A model generated the notes under the pieces. It was not told where the DNA came from and did no database searches. It saw only the letters and a program-made list of their open reading frames with translations. A DNA stretch of 64,000 nt from positions 15,958,720 through 16,022,719 of the forward strand of contig CM058235.1 of the NCBI GenBank assembly GCA_030180135.1, read 5' to 3'. The number at the start of each line of letters is the position of its first letter. The stretch's first letter is position 1. Positions 35,057 through 46,905 of the stretch are shown piece after piece. This stretch comes from Orychophragmus violaceus (lineage: Eukaryota > Streptophyta > Magnoliopsida > Brassicales > Brassicaceae). Made by a program: the position numbers and the translations under genes.

Positions 35057-38000
35057 AACGTTGAAGAAAGGACAAGTGAAACTGCGTGTCTGGATGAAGC
35101 AATGGTTGCTGCATGAGCCGTAGAGATCTCCACTTGTAGGAGCCTTTCCTACTTGGTTTTTGAAATTAAGTATTTGCCACCATGTACTTGCTATATGCAG
35201 AAATGTCTTTCATTTTCTTTTGAGAATTTGGATGTTTTTCATTTTGATAAAAGACAAGTTCTTTGGATCTTAATGAAATATTCTGTGGTAGCACCCCGTT
35301 TAGAATGGGTTTTATATCTTAAACCAGCAGAAGTTAAATATAACACAAATACTAAAGGTTTAAGTCTGATGACTAAAACTCGATTTTCTTTGGTATAGTC
35401 ATTTAACCACATGAGTGAAGCGGATTCAGTAAATCCATAGGTTTTGGACTCATTTGATTGTAAATCAATTGAGACATGAATCCTGCTTGCTGGACCAAAT
35501 GACTAAGGCCCATTTAGCAGAGCTAAAAGAAAACGGGCCAGAGGCTTATTGGGCCCTACACATACTGATGTATGCGGCCCAACTAGCATTATTGCCAAAG
35601 GAAATATTCTGTACTTCATTACTTTATTGATGGATTCAATAAGCATGGCTATGTTCATTTGATGAGACACAAGCTGGAATCCCTTAAGGGAGTTCCAAGA
35701 TGAAGTGTAGAACCAGTTTGACAGAAGTATTGAGATCCTCGATTGAATCGCGGAGGAAAATACTAGAGTCAAGAATTGAGTGATCATCTGAAAGAATGAA
35801 TCAGATCTTATGAGACATGATTCGATTAATGATGAATCACATGAATCTTCCATAACCATTTAAGAATACGTTCTAAAATGTCTATGTTCACGCTAAAAAA
35901 GGTTTCTATCAGAATCAGTGAAAAACACCACATTGGATGTTGACTGGGTGATTTCCAAATTTGTTTTTCTGATTAATTGGGATTGCAAGGTTTGTGTAAG
36001 ACAGTAGTCAACAAACAAACTTGAATCCATATCTGATAAGTTCTACCTCGCTGGTTATCCTGAGGAAACCAAGGCTTAGTGCTTTTGTTGCCCAGAACTG
36101 TGTCTTTTAAGAAAGGTGATACTTTCAAAAGGAACAGTGGGAGTAAAAGTACACATCGAAGAAATTCGATAAACACAGTAAGCTGTTCAACCTGTTAAGG
36201 GAGAGCAGGGGTGAGATCTACAAAGTACTGTAGGATCTGCAACTGTGGAGCCTGAAATTCGCAGATCCGGAAGTATCTGTCACTAACTCGAGAGTGATTT
36301 CTCGTAACCAATTGTCGTGATCTGTTGATCATTGAAAAGTGACGAACATGTGAAATTCAAAGAAGCGATGGTGAGCCCCAACTCCGAAAATTGGCTAGGT
36401 ATGCATGTTAGCTTCACCGATTCATTTCTGAATTGAAGCGAACATCTTGGAGTTGGAATCAACATTCTGATAATGTGGTCAAAGGCTTTGACTTGATCAG
36501 AAAGAAAAGAAACTATGCGTTCACAAGAAGACTGGTGGGAGCGTAATAGCAATCCTCACAAAGTATGTAGATAACATACTTGAATCTCACAAACGACGTT
36601 CCGACGCTAAAGTCTTGTCAAGATTTGGGTCGGAAGTCAAACTTAAACGATAGACATGGGAGTAGCCGAATGAATTCTTGGAATAAGAATCTATTGACAT
36701 AGATTAAGTAGGCTAATTGGATCGTGTCAAAATCCTTATGTTCATAAGGTATTGGACAGTTCAAATGTGCTTGATTCCAAGAATGGCTTCATACCAAAGG
36801 TCTTATGGCAATAATCTGAGCAAGATGAAGTGTCTTGGACACTAGCTGAGCTAGTAACAAGATTAGTAAGAAGAAGTGTTTCTGAACACTGTCTGAACTA
36901 ATATTAATGAGTGTGAGTTCTAATGTTGCTGCAATAGAATCCATCATAAATGCCATATTTTGCGCTCGTCTAGATGCATCTTAAGCATGACGAGAATATA
37001 CCAATATATTCCGGTAATAGTCACTAAACAGTTACCAGAAATATCCCAAGTGTTGAGAAACACCAAGGATAGGTTCGTGGTAAACTGATAAAGTGACGAA
37101 CCAGTTGAAAGTAGTTAGTCGGACAAAGACGATTCCCGGTTCCCACCTGGTTATGTCTCTTTGTCTGAATAGCGGTGCTAACTGTTGGAAAGGCTCCAAG
37201 CAGTGGACCGTAGAATAGTGCTTTTATCTGAATGGTGGTGTGCTCTATTGAAATTGTTTCAAGCAGAACACCGCAAACTCTCCCACAACCTAAGCACGGA
37301 ATTTATTCTGTTGCTGTAGGTATAAGATATCTGAAGAGATGATCTTGATTCTAGTGGGAGTTATTTTAGTTATGTTGTAAACTCCACATAGACGTGCCTT
37401 GGTAGTGTTTATGTAAGTTAAAACTGACATCAGTATTATTTAATTATTGGATAATTAAATAATGGTCCCAAAGTACTTTATGGTCATCTTATAGGTCATC
37501 AAGTTGAAGACTTGATCATGAAACCCTATAAGTAAAAGATGACATAAATTATGATTGTCCCTAGTCAAGGTTGTTAAAATGGGACACTAACAACCGCGCA
37601 GACTAGTATGTGAGGTGACTGTTGGACTAAGTTTCATGAAGTCAATGATATGATTATCACAGTCAGTCACATAGATGTATGTTGGTGAACATATGATTGG
37701 ACATGACCCGCTTAATGAGAACTCCACAGGATAGTTACATCAGTGTCATGGGAGGTTCTCATTACGACTATAGAGTATAGTCCTTAGACCTGAGTTCATC
37801 ATGCTTTCTAGCATATGAATTGGTGCGTGTTGACCTTGTCAAACGTCGTTCCGTAACTGGCGGCTACAACGGCATTGCTTGTGCGTATCATGAAGTATGT
37901 GTAGAAACAGGGATGGAACAAGATGAGATTTTTCCCTCCTGGATAACGGGAGATAAATATCTCAGGGCCCATCGAAGATTTGATACTGAGAAAATGCATG

Positions 38001-38160
38001 GCCGTGCTCAAACGAGGTGATTGTCAGTCGTTTGTTTTATCAGTATAGATCAGAAGTTCGATGAACATGATGTTGGCTATAATAAGGATGACACAGTCTC
38101 TTGCCTTATGCCATATCGAGATATAGAGACGAAGGGATTATAGGAATAGGTGATTCCAGT
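35057..38160 (+). pseudogene. Copia-2 pol remnant, many deletions
   Basis: Short Copia pieces survive in changing frames and in the right order. A pre-integrase/integrase start (GLL.. THTDVCGP) lies near 35545. CARLDAS (from CTRPDxSYA) is near 36961. The RNase H/integration-end motif GYVFLCLNSGANCWKGSKQW, split over frames, is near 37150-37210. No catalytic motif block is complete. The damage looks like many small deletions rather than a single event. Confidence 0.75.
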
Positions 38161-38173
38161 ACAAGTGGGAGAT

Positions 38174-38910
38174 TGTTGGGATTATGTCCTGAAATCACAT
38201 TGTACGAACTCTAATGATAGTTGTATTGTCGAGATCGGACAATTCATGTGATACTAGGTAGTCATAATGTTTTGCTAGAAACCACTTATGACAAATGAGT
38301 TGTAGCTCATTTCTGGTATCGTGTGAACCTACAGGGTCACACACCTAAGCAAGTTGGATATACTCTGCATGGGATTGATCATTGGCATTTGGTCTGATCG
38401 ATGTGTATTAGATACACATCGAGTTGAGTTTCTAAGAGGTGTATCGATCGACACCATTGGGTGCATCGGTCGATACAGGGCGTGTGTCGATCGACACCAC
38501 TAAGTGTGTCGGTCGACACAAGGGCGAAACCGAGACTGATGTTTCGGTTCACCGCGAGGTCAATATATAAACTCGTTTTATGTATTTCGACTGTGCGTGA
38601 GTTGCTGTGCGCCGCCCAGAGTGTTTTCTCAGAGAGAAAACACAGAAACCTTAGAGAACTTAAAGTCTCAGGGAGATCCGAGCACCGGTCCTAGCATCCC
38701 GGCGGATTCCAGCTTGTGTGCGTGTGGACTACGATAGAGGCGCAGCATCTGAGGCGCAATAGATCTCGTGCTACCTGATCAATCTTCCGCTGCCAAACAC
38801 CAGGTAATCACGAGGTGAGATCCATGATTCAATTAACTAGACCCTAGATCCTAGGCTATCGGGAACTCGCGAGAATTCTGAATCTGTAGAATTGGCTCGG
38901 ATTCCCTACA
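38174..38910 (+). repeat. Copia-2 3' LTR
   Basis: It has the same length and the same palindrome pairs (38440-38519) as the 5' LTR. Differences noticed from the 5' copy are 'gagatcgg/gagattgg', 'catttgg/catatgg', 'gtctcagg/gtcccagg' and 'ctagatcc/ctaaatcc'. Confidence 0.95.
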
Positions 38911-38979
38911 GGATCAACCAGAGAGCGTCTCCGATCAGCTGGGCGACCCAAACAACGATCCACCTAGGATCTTACATCA

Positions 38980-39404
38980 TTTGGTATCAGAGCCGAATGT
39001 CCTATCATCTATCTTTTTAGTTTTTTTTGTTTAGTTGTTTTCTTTTTTAATTCATTTTAATATCGAAAACCAACAAAAAAACGTTTTCTGTTTTTGTTCT
39101 TTTTAAAAAAAATTTTTAAAAAAACATAAAATAGTTTTTCTTTATTTTTTCTAAAGTTTTATTTTTCTCATAAAAAATATTCCCTTTGATTTTTGATTTT
39201 TCAGTTTATCAAAAAAAAACTTTAAAAAAATTATATTCTTTTTTACTAAATAAAATTTCATCCATAAAACCTTTTCAACAAAAAAAAACTATTTTCGTTT
39301 TGTTTCTTGAAAAAAATAATTCGTTTTTCTTCTTTTCATTAAAAAAAAAAGAAATCTCAAGGTGAAATGGTTTTGAGGACAAAACCTTTTGAAGAGGGAG
39401 AGAA
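38980..39404 (+). other. Interior of the outer LTR element (PBS, A/T-rich body, PPT)
   Basis: After the initiator-Met tRNA primer site, the interior is made largely of A- and T-homopolymer blocks (39020-39350). It ends with 'ggtgaaatggttttgaggac' and the polypurine tract. There are no ORFs. Confidence 0.85.
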
Positions 39405-40008
39405 TGATGCAATATCAAAAAAGTGAATCAAAGTCTTCAATACAAGGGTTTATTATGAGAATCCCAACCTCATAACTTCATAAAAAAGTCAAGAATTCTC
39501 ATTCAATGGCAACGGCTAAATTGGTGGCAAGAAGACTAATATTTGATTTAGCTAATTTTTCTCTTTTTGTATAAATGTAAATCATTTCATTTTAATGTAT
39601 TTTATTGTAAAGATCACCTTGTAAGTGCTATAAAAAGCTCAATTATTCTATTGTAAATAATATAGAAATTTTTGGAAAAAATAAGAGTTCTCTCTTAAAA
39701 AGCTTTTATGCTTTTTTCTTTGTTTTTCTAAGTTGTGCGGATTCCCCTTCTTAGAAAATATTATGAATTTATGTCTTATGTGTGGATTCACTAAGGCTTG
39801 GATTCTTGATCTTATCACAAAGGATTTCATACCTTTGAGTGGCGATCTTCAAATCACCATCAACTCCATCTAACTATCCATTAAAAAGCCCTGAGAGCGC
39901 CTTCGGCCAGCAAGCTTTTTCCACTCGACCATCGACCACGGATCAACCAGAGAGCGTCTCTGACCAGCTGGGCGACCCAAACAATGATCCACCTCGGATC
40001 TTACATCA
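39405..40008 (+). repeat. 3' LTR of the outer element
   Basis: It is an uninterrupted 604-bp LTR, nearly identical to the split 5' copy. It contains 'tgctataaaaagctc' near 39630, a plausible TATA box about 370 bp before its end. Confidence 0.9.
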
Positions 40009-40394
40009 CGCAATTTCCGTACTAAGTCCGAATTTTATTTTTTGAATTCCGGTACATCGACCGATTTTATCTCTATTCTGGCGTTCTATATGGCCGGGAA
40101 CTTCAACTTTGTCATCCTATCCACCGTCAAAAAAAATGGGGGTGAAAATAAAGGTAAAGTAAGAAAGAGAGTGAAAGGAGAAAATAAAGGGAAAAACGAA
40201 TGGATAGAAGGGATAGGCGTGGATTCCCTATCCATCCACGGCCATTTCATGCCTCTGAGGGCAAAATGGACTTTCTGACGCCTAAAAACCGTGAAAGATA
40301 CATAAATGCACAAACTTTTGCAAAGATACAATTTTGCTATTACTTTCTAGATAAGATACATTTAGTGCAATTAAGGGTAAAACTGTCTTACTTA

Positions 40395-41124
40395 CCCTAA
40401 TTCCATGGGTACTCTACCCATAAAAAACTATTTTGAAAACCCTATATATATTATATACCTTTTAGGGTAACCCAAACAAAATCCTATAGTTTTAAGTTTA
40501 TCCACGAATAGCCTAACTTTTAATATTGATAATTTATAACTATTATTTTTTAAAAACTAAATTTCAGTTAAATAAATGTATTAATTTTACAAAATTAATA
40601 CATATATTAAGAATTTTACATTTTGGCGGGAAAACAGAATCTCATGTTTTTGGCGGAAAACACAATCTTACATTTTTGGCGGAAAAACACAAATTTTACG
40701 CTTTTTGTGGAAAAAAAAATTTTGCGTTTTGGTGGGAAAACACGTTTTTGGCTAGAAAACAAAATTTTATGTTTTGGCGGGAAACAAAATTTTATGTTTT
40801 TGGCGAAAAACAGTTGTTTACATTTTGGCGTGAAAATAGAATCTTAAATTTATCTAATATTATTTCAAAATTAAAATAATCAAATATTATTTTGTAGTTT
40901 TAAAATTATTAAAAATTATAAAAAATTTATCATAAAATTATTTTGTGAGTATTGATATAATTAACAAAAAACTCATGAGTATCATAAACCCTATAAAATA
41001 AACCTTTTTGAACATATAGAAAAAGAGTACCCGCACAATTTGAACCCTCTTCTTTTTTCATGAAAAATGGAGTTTTGACCCTGGATTTTGTTAAGGGTTT
41101 AGAGTACCCTATGGCTAATTACCC
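40395..41124. mobile_element. Possible inverted-repeat MITE, ~730 bp
   Basis: 'taattccatgggtactctac' (40399-40418) is an imperfect inverted copy of 'gagtaccctatggctaatta' (41102-41121), with GGGTA/ACCC runs beside it. The body is AT-rich and includes the GGCGG-containing repeats at 40619-40850. No target duplication was established. Confidence 0.4.
40619..40850 (+). repeat. ~25-30 bp repeats with 'ttttggcggaaaac'
   Basis: About eight degenerate copies of 'ttttggcggaaaacaaaatt' follow in tandem. They resemble clustered E2F-like sites (TTTGGCGG) by sequence, but nothing shows such a role. Confidence 0.8.
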
Positions 41125-42038
41125 ATATTTAACATCCTTATAAACAAAACTCAAACAACAATGTTCTCAACTATAAAAAGCCATTTAGCTTAAGAAAAGT
41201 TTGAATAATGAAGACTTCGACCATTCTATTTAAAACAGAACCCCCAAAAAAGTTCAGATTCATTATGTTATATTAATACTAGACTTTAACTTTGGTTTCA
41301 TAGTCCAAATTAAGTTGTGCTTTTAACCATTAAAAACCACTCAAAGAACAAATCATATGGCAAAATTACTTTTGCATTTTACGTTTGTATTGACTATACC
41401 TAATTGTACTGTGAAAGACCGTTCAAAGTCATCATCACTACAACGAAGAAAAGTATTTATCTATGTAAACAGTAAATAATAATAAAAACAAATTGAAAAT
41501 CGATAGGTGCAACATAACAAACCAATAACAATCTATCCAGGATTACATGCTTTGTCTTCTTGTACTAGGTCACGAATAAGAAAAGTAGCAATCTATGAAA
41601 TATGGAAGAGATGAGACCAACGATTCATGATCCTAATTTATCGGCTTCCGTTAGTTTTAAAGTATGGTAAAACAAAGATTAAATGTTTCCTATTTAGTTA
41701 TTTGTTTTGAGATGCCCAAAAAAAAGTTATTTGTTTTGAATCCAAAATTAGAATCGTACAACTCTGCCCGACTCTGCATGACTCCGATTTCGACTCGCTT
41801 TAGAATCAGGAACTAGGCGTAAAGGACGATTACAGGTAACGTAGACCCAAACTAAAACCACATGCTAAAGTTTCTTAGAAAAAAAAGTTCAGAACTTACA
41901 TCTCTCTAACATGAAATTTCCAATCGAAAAACACAATCATTTTTTGGTTATTATATTCAAACCAAAAATAAACAAATCAAATTTCAACTTAAACCGAGCT
42001 AAAACTGAATAAAAAGAATAAACCGAAGAGATTAAACG
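41125..42038 (+). other. Spacer, no gene seen
   Basis: AT-rich, without supported ORFs. It ends at the AAACT target duplication (42039-42043) of the large LARD-like element. Confidence 0.6.
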
Positions 42039-42043
42039 AAACT

Positions 42044-42304
42044 TGTAACACCCGCCTCCCGGTTAAACCGGAGACGCGGCATTAGGACGCCCGTTGAACC
42101 GAACATGGTCCAACCGGGACGCCAACTCAACTTGTCCCAGGACCCGGCGCTTCCTTCGTATTCAAATCCACCAATCACGTCACTCGATCAGTCAACCCTG
42201 CATCCGGACCTGGAGGGAAAAAGAAAGGAAAAAGAAAAGGATGTCTGAGTAATTCCTTCTTCTTTCTACAAAATTTTAATATGGGCTGGTATGGGTATGT
42301 TACA
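42044..42304 (-). repeat. LARD LTR A, with a ~1.4-kb internal deletion
   Basis: It keeps both LTR ends but jumps from 'gtctgagtaatt' to 'ccttcttctttctac', skipping about 1.4 kb present in LTRs B and C. Confidence 0.9.
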
Positions 42305-44079
42305 ATTCTCCCCCCCCCCCCCTTGAAAAGAATTCGTCCCGAATTCCGTTGCGGGAGTTCTCCACTGCAACTCTTTACCAACCACACCCCGCAGACTTCG
42401 CTGACCCAAAACTGACTTGATTGCTTACTTGCTTGAGAAGGACTTTGCCTTGAATCCTGAAGACTGCTTCTCCCCCCCCCCCCCCTCTTATTTCCAACCA
42501 CGCTCTGAAGTGTCTTTCTTCTTGGTGTTAATCCAATAGGAGCTTCCATAATGCAATGCAATACGCCAAATGCTACCGCCCATGTCCATTAGGGTCGGTC
42601 TCCAACGGTTAGAAACAACACTCATCCCTCGAGTGGTTCTAAGTCTTGAATTTGATGCCCCTCTTCCAATCCCATTCTCCTCAACGGTTTCCATTACCGT
42701 GCCACAGTGCATCATCCACTTCCAAATGGATTCTCTATGACGGTTCAAATTTCCGTGCACTATGGCGTCGACTTTCGCCTGATTGATATCCTTGCTTATC
42801 TTTGGTGAGCGATGAGGCTAACCATGTCCATTATGGCTACCCGGCTGGTGGGGAACGACCCACTTAACTTCTGATATGCTCCAATGCCATGCTTCCGCTG
42901 CGCACTCTGATATCCAAACCGATTCCAATCTGAATTCCAACTCAAGGTTTCCTACCTTGTGATCCAGGTGTAATGCTTTCCAAACTCCATCCTTCGGGTT
43001 TCCTTCCCCATTAGACATGCGCTCCTTTGCTATTCCTTGCAGCTTCTTGCCAATCCTCCATAGTGTTTTCCTAACACTCTCCCATTGGATTTCCATTTCC
43101 AATGACCAGCTTTGTCCGCTTGAGCTTGCAATTGCAGAAGTCTAGTTTGCCAGGCAATTCCAAATGCCACAACGCCACTTCCCAAAACGCTTCTGCGATC
43201 TTCTTTCCATCTTGAGGAACTCCATTAGCTGCTCCAGTAATCCATAAGAACTCTAGGGCAGACCGTTTCCTTTCCGGTCCCACCGTTGAATCTCGAGCCT
43301 GTCGTACCACGAAGATCTTCTCCAGCTTCCCGCTTGATCAATCTTCAACAAGCCGTCCATAACTCATTGAAGTTGATGTCACAAACCGATTCCAAGATTC
43401 CATACTTAGAATAGGTTTGGATAGCTCCTGCTGCTCCTTGTGATCCAAGCAACTCAAACAACTCTTGATGCTTAATCCAGTCGGAACACCGTCAATTCCA
43501 AATGGCCTCCTTGCAATCCGGTCTTTCCATTGACCTCTTGCAGCTCCTGTAGCACTCCTTGCATCTTCCCAACGCCTCTTGCAACTCTTCTAGCACTTCC
43601 TGTAACTCTTGCAACTCTCTGCTACACTCCCGCAGTAGTCTCTCCGGTGAACGCCTCCACATCCTAATCGCCCTTGCACGCTTGGTTGAACAACACTCTG
43701 AACAGACGATGACCCCAACACACACCTCAGTTGTACCGACTGCCATGTAGGCGCATACCACAACACACATCCCAACATACACCTCAACGACACACATCAC
43801 GACATATATCTCGGCACACATCTAGCGGCAGTAGCACAACCGAGGTTTAAAGACACTGACCCATCCTGCACGGAAAAATTCTAACTAGACTAGGACCGGC
43901 GTGGAGAACAATCTATGATATACATGATGCTTGAAAAGGCTTTTCGCAAAGTAACCATTTTTTATAAAATTTCGCAAACGCTTTTGAAAAAGATTTGAAA
44001 ACAAGGTTTTTGGGAAAACAACGAAAGTTGATCTCCCAGGATAGGACTCGGAGATCTTAACCAGGCTCTGATACCAAAT
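42305..44079 (-). other. LARD interior, copy 1
   Basis: The 1775-bp interior has the primer-binding site at 44064-44076 (plus strand ggctctgatacca, 3 nt from LTR B). At the other end is a polypurine tract, a run of C on the plus strand at 42310-42322. A second C-run lies at about 42473-42485. Translations show no gag, protease, reverse transcriptase or integrase motif. A 109-codon ORF (43492-43821, minus) recurs in copy 2 but has no recognisable similarity. Confidence 0.85.
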
Positions 44080-45755
44080 TGTAACACCCGCCTCCCGGTT
44101 AAACCGGAGACGCGGCATTAGGACGCCCGTTGAACCGAACATGGTCCAACCGGGATGCCAACTCAACTTGTCACAGGACCCGGCGCTTACTTCGTATTCA
44201 AATCCACCAATCACGTCACTCGATCAGTCAACCCTGCATCCGGACCTGGAGGGAAAAAGAAAGGAAAAGGAAAAGGAGGTCTGAGTAATTGTTTCAAACA
44301 CAATTACCCAGTGAGGGCGGACAAAGGAATCCGCGATCCCGGCTTACGCCACACAACTATGAAACAAGTTCTAAGCTAATATCACCTTGCACGCAATGCC
44401 CGAAGGCACATTACAATCAACCTACGAATAACTACCTGTCTATGGTTGCAGACTAGGGCTGCCTTCCCCTAATCCCACCCACGGACCGGCCATTACGCCT
44501 TTTCCACAGCAAACAAACGGCTCACGAACCTTCGAACCACAACACACCACCACGGGAGGGCTCGTCAGGACCCTCCTCCGACGATCAAGGATAATCACGG
44601 TACGAACCTCGTACCTTGTCCTGTCAATCAATTTCTACCGCAACCTAATCCACACAAGTCATCACACACAAGCAACGTTTTCGGTTTAAGTGATAACCTA
44701 TCCGTTCTACGTTCAACAATCAATCACATAGCGTGCATTACCAATCCTAAACTATCTAGGAAAGACGACATTAACAAAGGACTTGCGTCCGGAATTGAAA
44801 TGAAATAAGCAATGGACAAGACCGATCCTCACCTTAGCCAAAGAAGAGGGCAAAACAGTAATTTAGAAGCTTCGTCAGCCCGAACGGACATCAGATCTGG
44901 AAAGAGGATAGAAAAAGAAGTGGTTTAGGCTTTCGTTTCGTCTGAATCGGGTTAAGGATGGTCAAGTTAGGGTCAATTGAAGTTAACCAGCCAAACCGGA
45001 TTAAACCGAACCAAATCGGTTAACTAAACCAGATCGGTTAACCCGACCCGACCCGGCCCGGTCAACCCGACCCGACCGGTTAACCCAACCCGACCCGACC
45101 CGGTCAACCCGACCCGACCCAGACTAAACCGGATCTTAGAAACTGAATTGGGTCAAACCAGAAACAAGTTCGTCAAGAACAGACCCGTTTTACAAAACAG
45201 ATCATAACTTTCAAACCGTAAGTCAGATTCGGGCGATTCTTACCTTTCTGGAAAGCTGAGATCGAGGGCTTTCCAACAACATATTGTGAGTTCCGTGGTT
45301 CCTTACGGTTCAATGGGAAAACGCGAATTAATCTGACGGCCCAGAATTGCTTCGATCTCAGATCTGCGTTTGGAAAAGTGTTAGATCTAAGAAACGAGAT
45401 CAGATATCAGATCTAACACCACAGAGAATCAGATCTTGAGAAGATAAATAGGAAAAGAGAAGAATATGAAAAGAAAGAGGATCACTTAGCCCGAGAGAAG
45501 AACGAAAAGAGATCTGAGGAAGAGAAGGGAAGATCGGACGAGTGTGGCTCACCGGAGAAGGCCGACGGCTGGTGACTCGACGGGGAAGCAGAGCTTCGCC
45601 GGAGATCTCCAAATGTCTCTTTTCCCTTGGTGGCTACCTCCTTTTATAGGAAAAGAGAAGAAACCCTAGGGTTTTTGGAATGGGCTAACGGGCTTTTTGG
45701 GCTTTCCTTCTTCTTTCTACAAAATTTTAATATGGGCTGTTATGGGTATGTTACA
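44080..45755 (-). repeat. LARD LTR B (shared by both units)
   Basis: This is a full-length 1676-bp LTR. Positions 45000-45120 hold GACCCG and CGGTTAACC short repeats. Next to it on the right is the C-run (45762-45776) that serves as polypurine tract for the right-hand unit. Confidence 0.92.
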
Positions 45756-46905
45756 ATTCTGCCCCCCCCCCCCCCCTTGAAAAGAATTCGTCCCGAATTC
45801 CGTTGCGGGAGTTCTCCACTGTAACTCTTTACCAACCACACCCCGCAGACTTCGCTGACCCAAAAATGACTTGATTGCTTACTTGCTTGAGAAGGACTTT
45901 GCCTTGAATCCTGAAGACTGCTTCTCCCCCCCCCCCCCCCCCCGGCCTTATTTCCAACCACGCTCTGAAGTGTCCTTCTTCTTGGTGTTAATCCAATAGG
46001 AGCTTCCATAATGCAATGCAATACGCCAAATGCTACCGCCCATGTCCATTAGGGTCGGTCTCCAACGGTTAGAAACAACACTCATCCCTCGAGTGGTTCT
46101 AAGTCTTGAATTCGATGCCCCGCTTCCAATCCCATTCTCCTCAACGGTTTCCATTACCGTGCCACAGTGCATCATCCACTTCCAAATGGATTCTCTATGA
46201 CGGTTTCCATTTCCGTGCACTATGGCGTCGACTTTCGCCTGATTGCTATCCTTGCTTATCCTTGGTGAGCGATGAGGCTAACCATGTCTATTATGGCTAC
46301 CCGGCTGGTGGGGAACGACCCACTTAGCTCCTGATATGCTCCAATGCCACGCTTCCGCTGCGCTATGTGATATCCAAACCGATTCCAATCTGAATTCCAA
46401 CTCAAGGTTTCCTACCTTGTGATCCAGGTGTAATGCTTTCCAAACTCCATCCTTCGGGTTTCCTTCCCCATTAGACATGCGCTCCTTTGCTATTCCTTGC
46501 AGCTTCTTGCCAATCCTCCATAGTGTTTTCCTAACACTCTCCCATTGGATTTCCATTTCCAATGACCAGCTTTGTCCGCTTGAGCTTGCAATTGCAGAAG
46601 TCTAGTTTGCCAGGCAATTCCAAATGCCACAACGCCACTTCCCAAAACGCTTTTGCGATCTTCTTTCTATCTTGAGGAACTCCATTAGCTGCTCCAGTAA
46701 TCCATAAGAACTCTAGAGCAGACCGTTTCCTTTCCGGTCCCACCGTTGAATCTCGAGCCTGTCGTACCACGAAGATCTTCTCCAGCTTCCCGCTTGATCA
46801 ATCTTCAACGAGCCGTCCATAACTCATTGAAGTTGATGTCACAAACTGATTCCAAGATTCCATACTTAGAATAGGTTTGGATAGCTCATGCTGCTCCCTG
46901 TGATT
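45756..46905 (-). other. LARD interior, copy 2, left part
   Basis: It is nearly identical to 42305-43440. It is interrupted at 46905/46906 by the Athila element and resumes at 56707. C-runs differ in length from copy 1 (45927-45943 compared with 42473-42485). Confidence 0.92.

Larger units (their letters stand above)
31945..38910 (+). mobile_element. Copia-2: young LTRs, intact gag, ruined pol
   Basis: It is a 6966-bp element inserted into the 5' LTR of the outer element with target duplication GGATC (31940-31944 and 38911-38915). Its two 737-bp LTRs start TGTTGGGATTATG and end GATTCCCTACA; I count about four differences between them. The primer-binding site TGGTATCAGAGCC starts at 32683, and a polypurine tract 'acaagtgggagat' ends at 38173. 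Only gag is open; the pol region is reduced to scattered fragments. Recent insertion with a dead pol implies mobilisation in trans. Confidence 0.95.
31405..40008 (+). mobile_element. Short non-autonomous LTR element (outer), split by Copia-2
   Basis: Two LTRs of 604 bp each (31405-31944 joined to 38916-38979, and 39405-40008) begin TGATGCAATATC and end CTTACATCA. They flank an interior of only 425 bp (38980-39404). The interior has a TGGTATCAGAGCC primer-binding site at 38982-38994 and a polypurine tract 'gaagagggagagaa' before the 3' LTR. The target duplication CGCAA lies at 31400-31404 and 40009-40013. It has no coding capacity and must move with borrowed proteins. Confidence 0.93.
30100..40375. 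mobile_element. Foldback/MULE-like element with long inverted arms, split by nested LTR elements
   Basis: The left arm (about 30100-30570) is an inverted copy of the sequence made by joining 31310-31404 to 40009-40375, that is, the right arm split by the LTR insertion. Shared stretches include the 'ccggtacatcgat' box, the 'gaattc' run, 'gtccacaatatc' and 'attcgtggatactacca'. The outermost parts match less well. Between the arms is an ~85-bp minisatellite. Without the nested insertions the element would be about 1.65 kb and non-coding. Long arms around tandem repeats suggest a foldback or non-autonomous Mutator-like element. The outer ends are approximate and no target duplication was found. 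Confidence 0.65.

Noticed and set aside
43492..43821. 109-codon minus-strand ORF, repeated at 56758-57087
   Set aside because: Its conservation follows from the two interiors being recent copies of each other. It has low-complexity composition, no recognisable family and overlapping ORFs in other frames.
44064..44076. tRNA-like match 'ggctctgatacca'
   Set aside because: It is the reverse complement of the primer-binding site of the minus-strand LARD element, not a tRNA gene.
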